A stretch of DNA of 30,941 bases from DASXTW01 sp046726275. GTDB lineage: Bacteria > Actinomycetota > UBA4738. How positions within the stretch are numbered: position 1 is the stretch's first letter; each line of letters starts with the position of its first letter. The notes under the pieces were generated by a model. That model saw nothing but the letters and a program-made list of their open reading frames with translations. It did no database searches and had not been told where the DNA came from. Below are positions 13,423 through 21,441 of this stretch, one piece after another. The position numbers and the translations under genes are program-made. Where the stretch lies: the NCBI GenBank assembly GCA_046726275.1, contig JBKPAF010000003.1, positions 1 to 30,941 of the forward strand. Direction: 5' to 3'.

Positions 13423-14264
13423 AGGCCAAGGTCTGGGGATGCCGGGGCTCCCTTGCGGCGCCCGGGCCGGAGACGGTTCGGTACGGGGGCAACACGTCCT
13501 GCCTCGAGGTGAGGACGAACGACGACCAGCTGATCGTGATCGACGCAGGGACCGGGGTCCGAGGACTCGGGCTCTCCCTCGACGGGAACAGGCCGAAACG
13601 CATCGACCTCCTTCTCACACATCTCCACCTCGATCACATCGAAGGCCTGGGGTTCTTCGGCCCCGTCTGGGACAAGGAATGCGAGCTGCACATCTGGGGC
13701 CCACCCTCACCCGGCCACTCGCTCCGGGACCGCGTAGCCGCGTACTTCTCTCCCCCGCTGTTCCCGATCCACCTCGACCAGATCCCCGCCCAAGTCTCCT
13801 TCCACGACGTGCCCGAGGAAGAATGGGAGCTGGGCGCGGTCAGGCTCAAGGCACAGCCCGTGAATCACCCCGGGCCCACGGTCGGCTATCGGTTGGAGGA
13901 GAACGGCAAGGTGCTCACGTACATCTCCGACCACGAGCCCGCCCTCGGGGTCGACCTGGCCACCGTTCCCCCGGACTGGATCTCCGGCTACGCGCTGGCC
14001 GAACGGGCGGACGTGCTGTTCCACGACGCCCAGTACACCGAGGAGGAGTACGCGAATCGGACGGGCTGGGGTCACTCCAGCATCGCCCACACGGTAACGT
14101 TCGCCCTGATCGCCAAGGTGCGGCGGCTGCTCATGTTCCACCACGACCCGTTGCATTCGGACGCGCAGCTCGAGGCCATGCTGCTGCGAGCCAGAGAGCT
14201 GTGGGGACAGGAGCCGAACGGCCTGGCCCTATCGTTCGAGGGCATGGAGGTGGATGTCACCTAG
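13419..14264 (+). CDS. MBL-fold metallohydrolase, phosphodiesterase-like
   Basis: The GTG at 13419 overlaps the TGA of the PAS gene by 4 bases; GGGAGG lies 12 bases upstream. The 281-residue product has the metallo-beta-lactamase fold with THLHLDH (H68, H70, D72, H73), VNHPG (H150), SDHEP (D161) and FHHDP (H231). The N-terminal GCRGS and YGGNTSC motifs are typical of a group near class II cyclic-nucleotide phosphodiesterases and RNase Z-like enzymes. A role in hydrolysing a cyclic nucleotide or another phosphodiester is plausible but not shown. Its coupling with the PAS gene suggests a sensor-regulated activity. Longer in-frame starts upstream run through the PAS gene and were rejected. Confidence 0.87.
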   Translation: MKAKVWGCRGSLAAPGPETVRYGGNTSCLEVRTNDDQLIVIDAGTGVRGLGLSLDGNRPKRIDLLLTHLHLDHIEGLGFFGPVWDKECELHIWGPPSPGHSLRDRVAAYFSPPLFPIHLDQIPAQVSFHDVPEEEWELGAVRLKAQPVNHPGPTVGYRLEENGKVLTYISDHEPALGVDLATVPPDWISGYALAERADVLFHDAQYTEEEYANRTGWGHSSIAHTVTFALIAKVRRLLMFHHDPLHSDAQLEAMLLRARELWGQEPNGLALSFEGMEVDVT

Positions 14265-14295
14265 CGACCGCCCCAGGGTCGCTGATGCCGTGGGC

Positions 14296-14301
14296 TAGAC
14301 T
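14296..14301 (+). promoter_or_regulatory. -10 element for the enoyl reductase gene (TAGACT)
   Basis: TAGACT lies 10 bases before the ATG at 14312. The gap after the previous gene is 47 bases, so this gene may have its own near-leaderless transcript. Confidence 0.45.
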
Positions 14302-14311
14302 CCACCACGAC

Positions 14312-15130
14312 ATGCTGCTGGACGGGAAAAAGCTCCTCATAACGGGGGTGCTCACCCCACAGAGCATCGCGTTCAACGCCGCCCGACTGGCCCAGGAGCA
14401 GGGAGCCCAGATCGCGCTCACGGGATTCGGCCGGGCATTGAGCCTCACCCAGAGGACCGCCCGACGTCTCCCCGATCCGCCCGACGTCCTCGAGATGGAC
14501 GCGAACGACCAGGCCCAGATCGAGGCTGTGGCCGATGAGCTCAAGCGACGATGGACGACGCTGGATGGATTCCTCCATGCCATCGCCTTCGCCCCGGAGG
14601 ATGCGTTGGGAGGCGCCTTTCTCACAACTCCGTGGGAGAGCGCCCGGACGGCCTTCCAGACGAGCGCCTTCTCGCTGAAGGCCATCGCCACCTCGATGCT
14701 CCCGCTCATGACCACCGGTGGGTCCGTGGTCGCCCTGGACTTCGACGCCTCGGTCGCGTGGCCGATCTACGACTGGATGGGTGTGAGCAAGGCCGCCCTG
14801 GAGGCCGTCGCACGGTATCTCGCTCGTTACCTCGGGCCGAAGGGAATTCGGGTGAATCTCGTCTCGGCGGGACCACTCCGCACCGTGGCCGCCAAGGGCA
14901 TCCCGGGGTTCGACGTCCTGGCCTCGTCGTGGGGGAAACGAGCCCCGCTCGGGTGGGACGTGACCGACCCCGAGCCGGTTGCCAGGACCATCGCTTTCCT
15001 CCTCTCGGACTGGTCCGAGGGGATCACCGCGGAGATCATCCATGTGGACGGCGGCTATCACGCCATCGGGGCTGAGCTCGAATCCGAGCCGGATGCATCG
15101 TCTGCCGGCGACGAAGCCGCCGACGGCTGA
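14312..15130 (+). CDS. fabI: Enoyl-ACP reductase, InhA/FabI type
   Basis: This 272-residue short-chain dehydrogenase carries out the last reduction of each fatty-acid elongation cycle using NADH. It follows Mycobacterium InhA closely in pattern: LLDGKKLLITG, SIAFNAARLAQEQGAQIALTGF, the active site PIYDWMGVSKAALE (Y153, K160) and VNLVSAGPLRT, ending with IIHVDGGYH. The start at 14312 is chosen by alignment with InhA and the upstream TAGACT; the frame itself is open for about 950 bases more, but that part lies over the PAS and MBL genes. A short acidic tail follows the fold. No other fatty-acid synthesis genes are next to it. Confidence 0.93.
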   Translation: MLLDGKKLLITGVLTPQSIAFNAARLAQEQGAQIALTGFGRALSLTQRTARRLPDPPDVLEMDANDQAQIEAVADELKRRWTTLDGFLHAIAFAPEDALGGAFLTTPWESARTAFQTSAFSLKAIATSMLPLMTTGGSVVALDFDASVAWPIYDWMGVSKAALEAVARYLARYLGPKGIRVNLVSAGPLRTVAAKGIPGFDVLASSWGKRAPLGWDVTDPEPVARTIAFLLSDWSEGITAEIIHVDGGYHAIGAELESEPDASSAGDEAADG

Positions 15131-15147
15131 AGCCCGTCTCAGGCTTC
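15129..15147. terminator. Small hairpin between convergent genes
   Basis: GAAGCC, seven bases and GGCTTC span the 8-base gap between the enoyl reductase stop and the next convergent gene. The 6-bp stem lacks a U-tract. Confidence 0.25.
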
Positions 15148-16305
15148 GACGGCGAGCCGCACCGTTCCGGTGAGCAGCCGCGCCTGAGGAATCTCCTGGT
15201 TCAACGCAAGGACGAGGCCGACGACGTCGGTCTCCTCCCACATGCAGATGGCCCCGCTGGCCTGCCCCAGCACGCGTACAAAGCGATACGTCACACCCCC
15301 CACGGAGTCGGTGGTCGCGGTTGACAGGTCGACGGAGGAGCCCGTCTCCGCGCCGGTCACGCCGGCGGCGAGCCCCTGCATCATCGACTCCGGGGTATCC
15401 GCGGGCCCAACTTGATAGTCGTAGGCCACGACGGCGAATGAGGGGAGCCCTCCGACGCCGTAGAACCCGACCTTCCCCTTCACGCCGTACCGCCGGGCTC
15501 CGTCGAGGATCTGCTCCTCGGCCTGGTGTGAGGCTGGGGTGACGATCCTCTGGGCTCCGGCGATCGAGTCGGGGATCGAGATCCGGCTGTGATGGCCGCG
15601 GGCGAGGGCGAGGTAGGTGGCGACCGCCGACCCGATGGCGACGAATGCGGCCACCGCGACCTTCGCGGCCACCGGCCAGGCCGCGGATCTCTGGGGCGGG
15701 GGCGCGGGAACGCCCGGCGGCGCGGGGAGGCCAGGTGGCGGCCCCGGCGGGCGGAGAGTGGGTGCGGGAGGAAGGGTCCAGGACCCCGCGGGCGCGGAGG
15801 GCCTCCCCGGGGCGGGCTCGCCGTGAGGGGCCGCTCCGGGTCCTGGACTCATGGGGTGCTCAGCGGACGGTGCCGCGCCGCCGGCACTTGAACGATGAAA
15901 GGCTTGGACGAATCCCTGGGGCGTATCCCGCTTGTCCGTCTCGACTCCGACCGGCGGGGCGTCCCTCATCACGAACGTCAACATGCTCCGTCCCGGTACC
16001 GAGTCGAGCTCCACCCTGCCGATCCGGCCGAGCGGGACGGGGCCGAGGAATCTCGTGATGGAGCCGCCTAGCAACCCACCCAACTGCCAGACGAGGAGGC
16101 GGCGGTCGGTGATCGCGATGACCATCCGACCGGCGAGCGGAAAGCGGGAGAGACTGGCCTGTTTCACAGAACGGGAGACGGCGATCGACTGGACGACCGC
16201 ACCCACGACGGCTCCGGCGAATATCCCCATCGAGCCCCCGAAGGGCCCAACCGGGGTGGCCCGGACGGAAGCCAGCAGCGTCTCGCCGGGAACCAGCACG
16301 CCCAC
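15139..16305 (-). CDS. Membrane protein with PH-like N-terminal domain and Pro-rich linker
   Basis: This 388-residue protein is not assigned to a named family. Residues 1 to about 127 resemble a bacterial PH-like domain (LVPGETLLASVRAT, MVIAITDRRLLVW, then IGRVELDSVPG). A long Pro/Gly/Ala linker follows (about 130-207), then one membrane segment (about 210-236) and a C-terminal domain of about 150 residues, likely outside the membrane, which contains a single Cys. The GTG at 16305 is the best available start; GAGAGGAAG lies about 14 bases upstream, which is long, so the start is uncertain. The upstream pirin gene is on the same strand, 124 bases away. Function unknown. Confidence 0.68.
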   Translation of the reverse strand: MGVLVPGETLLASVRATPVGPFGGSMGIFAGAVVGAVVQSIAVSRSVKQASLSRFPLAGRMVIAITDRRLLVWQLGGLLGGSITRFLGPVPLGRIGRVELDSVPGRSMLTFVMRDAPPVGVETDKRDTPQGFVQAFHRSSAGGAAPSAEHPMSPGPGAAPHGEPAPGRPSAPAGSWTLPPAPTLRPPGPPPGLPAPPGVPAPPPQRSAAWPVAAKVAVAAFVAIGSAVATYLALARGHHSRISIPDSIAGAQRIVTPASHQAEEQILDGARRYGVKGKVGFYGVGGLPSFAVVAYDYQVGPADTPESMMQGLAAGVTGAETGSSVDLSTATTDSVGGVTYRFVRVLGQASGAICMWEETDVVGLVLALNQEIPQARLLTGTVRLAVEA

Positions 16306-16429
16306 GGCGTGGCGCCGTACTTCCTCTCTGGGATCTGACAGCGGGTCACCTCCCCTCGATCGCCCGGTTCAAAGGGTCGGAGAGGCAGCACCCGCTCTTG
16401 AGTACCCGGCAGACCCAGGCGCGCGAACG

Positions 16430-17134
16430 CTAGCTCAGGCTTACCTCGACCATGATGAGCTCACTGGGGCCCTCGGCCTCGATGGTGACCTCGGGGTCGT
16501 CTTGGATCCTGGCGGCATCGCCCGCACGGAGCTCCTGGCCGTTCAGCCGGATGGCGCCTTCGATGAGATAGAGGTAGCCCCCCTTGTCGTGATCGAACTT
16601 ATGGCTCACGGAGGCGCCGGCCGGAAGCGAAGAGACGTACACGCTGGCGTCCTGGTGGACGAGAACGGCATCGCCACCGTCCGGTGAAAGGATCCGGAGG
16701 AGCCGTCCCGTCCGATCGTCCTTGGTGAACACCTTCTGCTCGACAGACGGCTCGAGACCCCGCTCGTTCGGCATGATCCACATCTGGATGAAGCGCATCG
16801 GTTCGGTTTCCGATGCGTTCTGTTCCGAGTGCCAGCTTCCCGATCCCAGCGTCATCCTCTGAGCAGACCCTGCGGGGAGGATCTGGTACTGGCCGCCGAG
16901 ATTGTCGGCGTGACGGAAGGAGCCTTCGACGACATAGGTGAGCCCCTCGATGTCCCGATGAGGATGCATCGGCCACGCCACGCCGGGCACGAGCCGGTCG
17001 TCGTTGAAGACCCGCAAGGAGCCGAACTGCGTCCACTCGGGGTCCCGGTACTCGTCGAACGAGAAGTGCCACCTGGCGTGAAACCACCCGCCTTCCTTCT
17101 CGTAGATGTCCAGGTCACGCCTGAGCTCGATCAT
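16430..17134 (-). CDS. Pirin family protein
   Basis: This 234-residue bicupin is of the pirin/YhhW type, some members of which are quercetin 2,3-dioxygenases. The metal site is complete: H57 and H59 in MHPHRDIEG, and H102 and E104 in WHSEQN. The ATG at 17134 overlaps the upstream TGA (ATGA) and follows AGGGG at a 7-base spacing, both fixing the start. It is the last gene of the MoxR-DUF58-DUF4129 cluster and is translationally coupled to it, an unusual partner for that module. It may act as a redox or flavonoid-type dioxygenase or as a regulator; the substrate is unknown. Confidence 0.92.
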   Translation of the reverse strand: MIELRRDLDIYEKEGGWFHARWHFSFDEYRDPEWTQFGSLRVFNDDRLVPGVAWPMHPHRDIEGLTYVVEGSFRHADNLGGQYQILPAGSAQRMTLGSGSWHSEQNASETEPMRFIQMWIMPNERGLEPSVEQKVFTKDDRTGRLLRILSPDGGDAVLVHQDASVYVSSLPAGASVSHKFDHDKGGYLYLIEGAIRLNGQELRAGDAARIQDDPEVTIEAEGPSELIMVEVSLS

Positions 17135-18543
17135 GGGGCTTCCCCTCTCGTCGTTTTCTCCAGTCGATCTGCCCGGCCCAGGGCAGTCATCGCCAACTGC
17201 CGGTTCGCCTCGAGTCTCCCCAGCGAACCCGCGTCGAACTTCCGGCTTCCGTAGCGGACGTCCTCGTACGCCCTGGTCAACGCGGTGAAGCCAGCGGCGC
17301 ATTCCGGAAACGCGGAGGTCACCTCCCGCAGGAACTCACCCGGGGTCCTCGATGGCGTCTTTGGCAGCCCCAATCCATCGAGCGCGAGGAGCGCCTCCGC
17401 GTACCACCTGCGCACCGTGTCGGCGGGCAGCTCCGGCTGGCTTCGAGCGCGCCTCCGCCGCCTCCGGGGGGTGAATATGGACAGAGGCTCTGGCTCGATC
17501 GGCTCCTCGAGCGACCCTCCCTGCGGCTCGAATCGCCGCCACTGGGACCGGATCGTGCGGACCAACAGATATCCCAGAGCCAGCAGGAGGAGGAGGGCGA
17601 GGATCCGCCCAACGGCGCCGCCTCCGGCGCTCGTGGCGTCCGGAGGACGGTTGGTGAAGTCATCGATGGTGCCGGCCGCCGACCGTAGGGGCGACAGGTC
17701 GATGTTGAGCAGCCCGAACAGCCACACAACCCAGACCAGCAGAAGCCGGGCGATCGGCGCGAGAACGTAGGCGAGGATCGGAAGGAGTACCGACAGGATC
17801 AGCGTGCCCAGCCACCGCAGGCCCCCGTGCCGCCCGCCCAGGGCGGCGGCCAGCGCCATCAGGAGGGCGAAGGCGGCGACGACAACGAGTCCGACTCCAA
17901 CCCTCACTCGGGGAAGGTGAGGGGATCCTCCCTCCACCGAAGTATCCTGTCTCGACACCGTGACCCGCCGGGTGCTGAGGCGAAGGCTCGCGGCCCGTGA
18001 GGCCAAAGACGCGAGGAAGAATTGAGGAACGGCGACGGGAAGCACCGCGCGCGTCTCGGCGAATCCGCCAATCAGAATGATCTCGGCCAGCAGCAAGCCG
18101 GTTCCTACGCCGAACGACGTGCTTATCGGGTCTCGCCAGTCCCGCAAGGCGAGGGTGAACACGCGCGCCGCGACCAGGAGCCAGAGCACCACCGAGGCCA
18201 CGGCGTTCACGGCGTCCCCGGTGCTCCACCAGATCCCCTGGATCGCTCCGATCCCTATGGCGGAAGCACCGACGAGCGCGGGGAACGTGGTCAGCCCTCT
18301 CAGGCGAGTCGCCAGGCCGACTGCGCAGGTGAATACGAGGACGAAGAGCCAATAGTGAGCCATGGGCCCGGCCACGACCCGGGCTTGGTTCTCGGCCACG
18401 TCGCGAATCGGGAGATAGATCACGGCACTTTCCGCAAGGGCAGCGAGGACCGCCGGCAGCACACTTGCCTGGTCCAGCCTCGACCCGGCGGACGCCGATC
18501 GCAGCGAGCCGTCGGGTCCCCCCAGTCGACCGGCCACGTTCAA
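17131..18543 (-). CDS. DUF4129 domain membrane protein
   Basis: This 470-residue protein has several membrane segments in the N-terminal two thirds (for example VLPAVLAALAESAVIYLPI, YWLFVLVFTCAVGLAT, VGLVVVAAFALLMALAAAL and LLLLLALGYLLV) and a cytoplasmic C-terminal DUF4129 domain (VRRWYAEALLALDGLGLP, TPGEFLREV, then RAYEDVRYG). The start is a TTG at 18543 that overlaps the TGA of the DUF58 gene; GGAGG lies 7 bases upstream and decides it. In related operons this protein accompanies MoxR and DUF58 proteins and often a transglutaminase; no transglutaminase domain is present here. It probably takes part in envelope or peptidoglycan-linked processes, but the function is not established. Confidence 0.87.
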   Translation of the reverse strand: MNVAGRLGGPDGSLRSASAGSRLDQASVLPAVLAALAESAVIYLPIRDVAENQARVVAGPMAHYWLFVLVFTCAVGLATRLRGLTTFPALVGASAIGIGAIQGIWWSTGDAVNAVASVVLWLLVAARVFTLALRDWRDPISTSFGVGTGLLLAEIILIGGFAETRAVLPVAVPQFFLASLASRAASLRLSTRRVTVSRQDTSVEGGSPHLPRVRVGVGLVVVAAFALLMALAAALGGRHGGLRWLGTLILSVLLPILAYVLAPIARLLLVWVVWLFGLLNIDLSPLRSAAGTIDDFTNRPPDATSAGGGAVGRILALLLLLALGYLLVRTIRSQWRRFEPQGGSLEEPIEPEPLSIFTPRRRRRRARSQPELPADTVRRWYAEALLALDGLGLPKTPSRTPGEFLREVTSAFPECAAGFTALTRAYEDVRYGSRKFDAGSLGRLEANRQLAMTALGRADRLEKTTRGEAP

Positions 18544-19640
18544 TGTGCAGCCTCCAGCGGAGAGAGATGGACGACATCGACTCCCCTGCGACGGAGAACG
18601 GCCATCTCGTGGGTCAGCCAGGGCCCCGGACGAGGGGACAGGACGACGGCCGCCGCATCCTTTCCCATGCCTCGCCCCGCCTCGCGCACGATCGGAGCGA
18701 GGTCCGACGTCGCCTCGTTCGGCATCCGGGCCAGGGCCGCGAAAAGCGCCGCCTCCTGCCCCTTACGGGCGTTGGCCGGAACTCTGATCGGTCCCCGGCC
18801 TCGGGTCATGTGCGTGTTGACGGCAAGCCCAACCCGCCACCCGGAACCGATGGCCTGTCGGGCGAGGTAGGACGCCCACCCGATGGTGTCTTCGGCGATC
18901 TCGGGATAGATCGAGTCCCAGAAAGGCTCGCCTGTGGCCAGATCCAGCAACAGAAGCACGTCGGCCGACCGCGTGGGCTCGAACAGCTTGGTGTGCAATC
19001 CGCCGACATGGCCGGTGAGCTTCCAGTGGATCCGATTGAGCGGGTCTCCCGGCTCGTACGGACGAACACCAGCAAAGCGTTCCCGATCCTCGAACATCCG
19101 GGAGGCCCGGACCGGAGTCCCGAACGGCAACCGCCGGAGAACCTGCATCGGGACGCCGATACGCGGCTCGGGCATCACCAGGAGCGCCGCCTCCGGGGAC
19201 AGCTTGCGTTCGAGGGGGGTGAAGCCGAACGGGTCGGAGACCTGCACGAGGATCTGTTCGAGCCAGTATTCGCCCCGCCGCCGGACCTTCACCGGCAGCT
19301 CCAGGGCCACCTCAGAGCGGCCGGGCATGGAGAAATCCCGATGGAAGCCGCGAATGGTGTGGGCCAGCTCGCCCTCCTCGTCGGCGGGACGCAGCCCGGG
19401 CGGCAACCAGATCCTCGCCCGCACGTGGGGAAGCGGAAGCCGCTTGCCGTTGGTGATCCGCACCACCAGGGAGACCGTCTCACCGGAGAACGCGCGAGCC
19501 GGATGGAATCGCGCCGTGGCCGTGACCTGCTTCCACGCCACGCGGGTCCACGCGCCGACCGCGCCCGCGATCGAAGCGATCCCCACACACCAGACCAGCA
19601 GGGTCGTGTTCCCGGCGGCGACCGAGAGCAGCCCGAGCAC
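18540..19640 (-). CDS. DUF58 domain protein
   Basis: The family signature GVRPYEPGDPLNRIHWK is present near residue 190, followed by a von Willebrand A-like domain (VLLLLDL, then later residues). The N-terminus has two hydrophobic segments, so it is membrane-anchored. The only canonical start in frame is the GTG at 19640, which would cut into the first membrane segment. The frame runs open upstream over residues reading TDTPERRGALLALAL, which look like the normal beginning of such proteins, but no ATG, GTG or TTG precedes them. GGAG lies 9 bases before an ACG there. The true start may therefore be upstream and non-standard. It lies 49 bases after the MoxR gene in one operon. Confidence 0.85.
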   Translation of the reverse strand: MLGLLSVAAGNTTLLVWCVGIASIAGAVGAWTRVAWKQVTATARFHPARAFSGETVSLVVRITNGKRLPLPHVRARIWLPPGLRPADEEGELAHTIRGFHRDFSMPGRSEVALELPVKVRRRGEYWLEQILVQVSDPFGFTPLERKLSPEAALLVMPEPRIGVPMQVLRRLPFGTPVRASRMFEDRERFAGVRPYEPGDPLNRIHWKLTGHVGGLHTKLFEPTRSADVLLLLDLATGEPFWDSIYPEIAEDTIGWASYLARQAIGSGWRVGLAVNTHMTRGRGPIRVPANARKGQEAALFAALARMPNEATSDLAPIVREAGRGMGKDAAAVVLSPRPGPWLTHEMAVLRRRGVDVVHLSPLEAAH

Positions 19641-19689
19641 CAGCGCCAGTGCGAGGAGGGCTCCGCGGCGTTCCGGGGTGTCCGTGGCC

Positions 19690-20646
19690 TCAGGCTCCCT
19701 GGAACTCGACGGGGACCGTCACCTGCTCCATGACCTCCCGGAGGACTTCCTCGGTGGTCCGATCGCGGATGCGCGCGTCGGTGGTGAGGACGAGCCGGTG
19801 GGACCAGACCCCTTCGGCCAGCGCCTTGACGTCGTCAGGGAGGACGTAGTCCCGACCGCCGAGGAGGGCTCTGGCCCGGGCGGCGTCGCCCATATGCTCG
19901 ACGGACCTCGGACTCGCCCCCACCTGGAGGTCCGGGTGATTACGGGTGGCTCGGGCCACACGGACGATGTACCGGCGGACGGGCTCCTCCAGCCTGACCG
20001 AGTCCACCAACCCGCGAAGTCCGGTCAATCCTGGAGCTTCGGGCATGGGTTCGGCAGGGACCGTCCGATTTTCCCTCGGGACCGTGAGGATCCGCTCCTC
20101 TTCCTCCTCGCTGGGGTAGCCGATCCGCACCCGGAGCAGGAACCGGTCCAGCTGGGCTTCGGGCAAGGGAAAGGTTCCCTCGAGCTCGACGGGATTCTGT
20201 GTCGCCAGGACGAAGAAGGGATCCGGGAGCGGGTAGGTCACGCCGTCCACGGTCACCTGGCGCTCCTGCATCGCTTCCAGCAACGCGGCCTGCGTTTTCG
20301 GCGTCGCCCGGTTGATCTCGTCGGCCAGAAGCACCTCGGTAAAGATCGGGCCGGGCCGGAACTCGAACTCCTGCGTCTTCAGGTTCAGGACGCTTGTTCC
20401 GGTGATGTCGGAAGGCATCAGGTCGGGCGTGAACTGGACCCGAGCGAATCGAAGGCCCAGGAGGCTGGCCAGCATCCGGACGAGCGTGGTCTTCCCCACG
20501 CCGGGCACGTCGTCGATGAGGACGTGGGAATCCGTGAGGATGCCGATCAGGACCATCCCGACGGGTTCACGGGCCCCGAACAGGCGTCCATCGATCCGGT
20601 TGGAGAGGACCGAGAAGAACGCCCGCGCGGCCTCGGCGTCGATCAT
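19690..20646 (-). CDS. MoxR family AAA+ ATPase
   Basis: This 318-residue ATPase has Walker A VPGVGKTT (K52), Walker B LLADEINRA (D109, E110) and a sensor-like ATQNPVE segment. MoxR proteins act as chaperones that assemble or activate partner complexes; here the partners are probably the DUF58 and DUF4129 proteins encoded next. The ATG at 20646 is preceded by TATCCT exactly 6 bases upstream, so translation is probably leaderless. It is the first gene of the MoxR-DUF58-DUF4129-pirin operon. Identification is secure; the biological process is inferred from context. Confidence 0.94.
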   Translation of the reverse strand: MIDAEAARAFFSVLSNRIDGRLFGAREPVGMVLIGILTDSHVLIDDVPGVGKTTLVRMLASLLGLRFARVQFTPDLMPSDITGTSVLNLKTQEFEFRPGPIFTEVLLADEINRATPKTQAALLEAMQERQVTVDGVTYPLPDPFFVLATQNPVELEGTFPLPEAQLDRFLLRVRIGYPSEEEEERILTVPRENRTVPAEPMPEAPGLTGLRGLVDSVRLEEPVRRYIVRVARATRNHPDLQVGASPRSVEHMGDAARARALLGGRDYVLPDDVKALAEGVWSHRLVLTTDARIRDRTTEEVLREVMEQVTVPVEFQGA

Positions 20647-20652
20647 GGGAAA

Positions 20653-20658
20653 AGGATA
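20653..20658 (-). promoter_or_regulatory. -10 element of the MoxR operon promoter (TATCCT)
   Basis: TATCCT on the minus strand is 6 bases before the ATG at 20646, the standard leaderless spacing seen elsewhere in this window. Confidence 0.6.
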
Positions 20659-20719
20659 GCCCTCACGTTCTCACTCCCTCGCGTAGTTGTACGCGGGCGG
20701 ACGGGCTGGAGGGCGACCT

Positions 20720-21421
20720 TCAGCTCCCGGTCCGCCGCTGCTCGAGGATGACGGCTGCCTCCGAGGGAACGAATGCTGACACGTTCGCTCCCAACGCCAA
20801 CTGCTCGCGAACCGCCCGTGATGAGATACCAGCCACCTCTGGAGACACATCCAACGGAGTGAACCGATCCTTCCACACGTCGTTGGGCGGCTGCCCGACC
20901 AGCGCCTCGATGCGCCCGGCATCTCCGACTCGCACCGCGTACAGGATCCGGGCCCTCTGAAACAGGGATCCCAACGTCCGGTCCCGGTCCTGATACCACC
21001 GCGCGTCGAGGAGCTGCCTGACCTTGTCGGACCCCATCACCAGCACAATCTCCGAGGCGGGGAACCGAGCCGCGGCCGCGGCCGCCTGCTCGGCCAGGAG
21101 GCCGTGAGAGCAGAGAGCCGGCTCCATCCGCGGCCGTGCTTCGCAGAAGGCCTCGAGAGCCGCCAGACGCTCGTCCTCCGTGAGGAAGGGCGGGGGCGAG
21201 TCGATGTCCTTGGGAAGGGTGCGCACCGAATAGACCAACACCACCAGGTTCGCCTTCATCAGTGCCGCCTCCGCCAGCGCTTCGTGCCCGATGGTGATCG
21301 GGTCGAACGACCCGGAAAGGAGCGCCACCACCCGAGGCTCCGGGTCGGGGAGCTCCGTTCGAAGCCGGAGCACCGGCTCAGGTGCGTCCCTGAGCTCCCG
21401 GAGCAGCGGATCCAGCGTCAT
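20720..21421 (-). CDS. NadD/CoaD-like nucleotidyltransferase
   Basis: This 233-residue protein has the nucleotidyltransferase HIGH-type motif GSFDPITIGH (37-46) and a C-terminal ISSRAVR (199-205). The length and the central VMGSDKVRQLLDARWYQDRD look like nicotinate-nucleotide adenylyltransferase, which makes NAD precursors, while the GSFDPIT form of the first motif is the one found in phosphopantetheine adenylyltransferase. It adenylylates a phosphate-containing substrate; which one is unclear. The ATG at 21421 is chosen because longer versions run into the divergent gene, whose start is just 20 bases away. No ribosome binding site is visible, so it may be leaderless. Confidence 0.8.
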   Translation of the reverse strand: MTLDPLLRELRDAPEPVLRLRTELPDPEPRVVALLSGSFDPITIGHEALAEAALMKANLVVLVYSVRTLPKDIDSPPPFLTEDERLAALEAFCEARPRMEPALCSHGLLAEQAAAAAARFPASEIVLVMGSDKVRQLLDARWYQDRDRTLGSLFQRARILYAVRVGDAGRIEALVGQPPNDVWKDRFTPLDVSPEVAGISSRAVREQLALGANVSAFVPSEAAVILEQRRTGS

Positions 21422-21429
21422 TTCGGGCC

Positions 21430-21436
21430 TACGATG
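21430..21436. promoter_or_regulatory. Shared -10 region of a bidirectional promoter
   Basis: The 20 bases between two divergent starts contain TACGAT (plus, 21430-21435, 6 bases before the ATG at 21442). On the minus strand the overlapping CATCGT (21431-21436) lies 9 bases before the ATG at 21421. One AT-rich step may therefore serve both directions. Confidence 0.5.
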
Positions 21437-21441
21437 CGCCG

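Noticed and set aside
13361..14311. In-frame upstream extension of the enoyl reductase gene
   Set aside because: It is a shadow of the MBL gene; InhA alignment starts at 14312.
15685..15850. GC-rich repetitive tract
   Set aside because: It encodes the Pro/Gly/Ala-rich linker of the PH-like membrane protein; no separate repeat element is needed.
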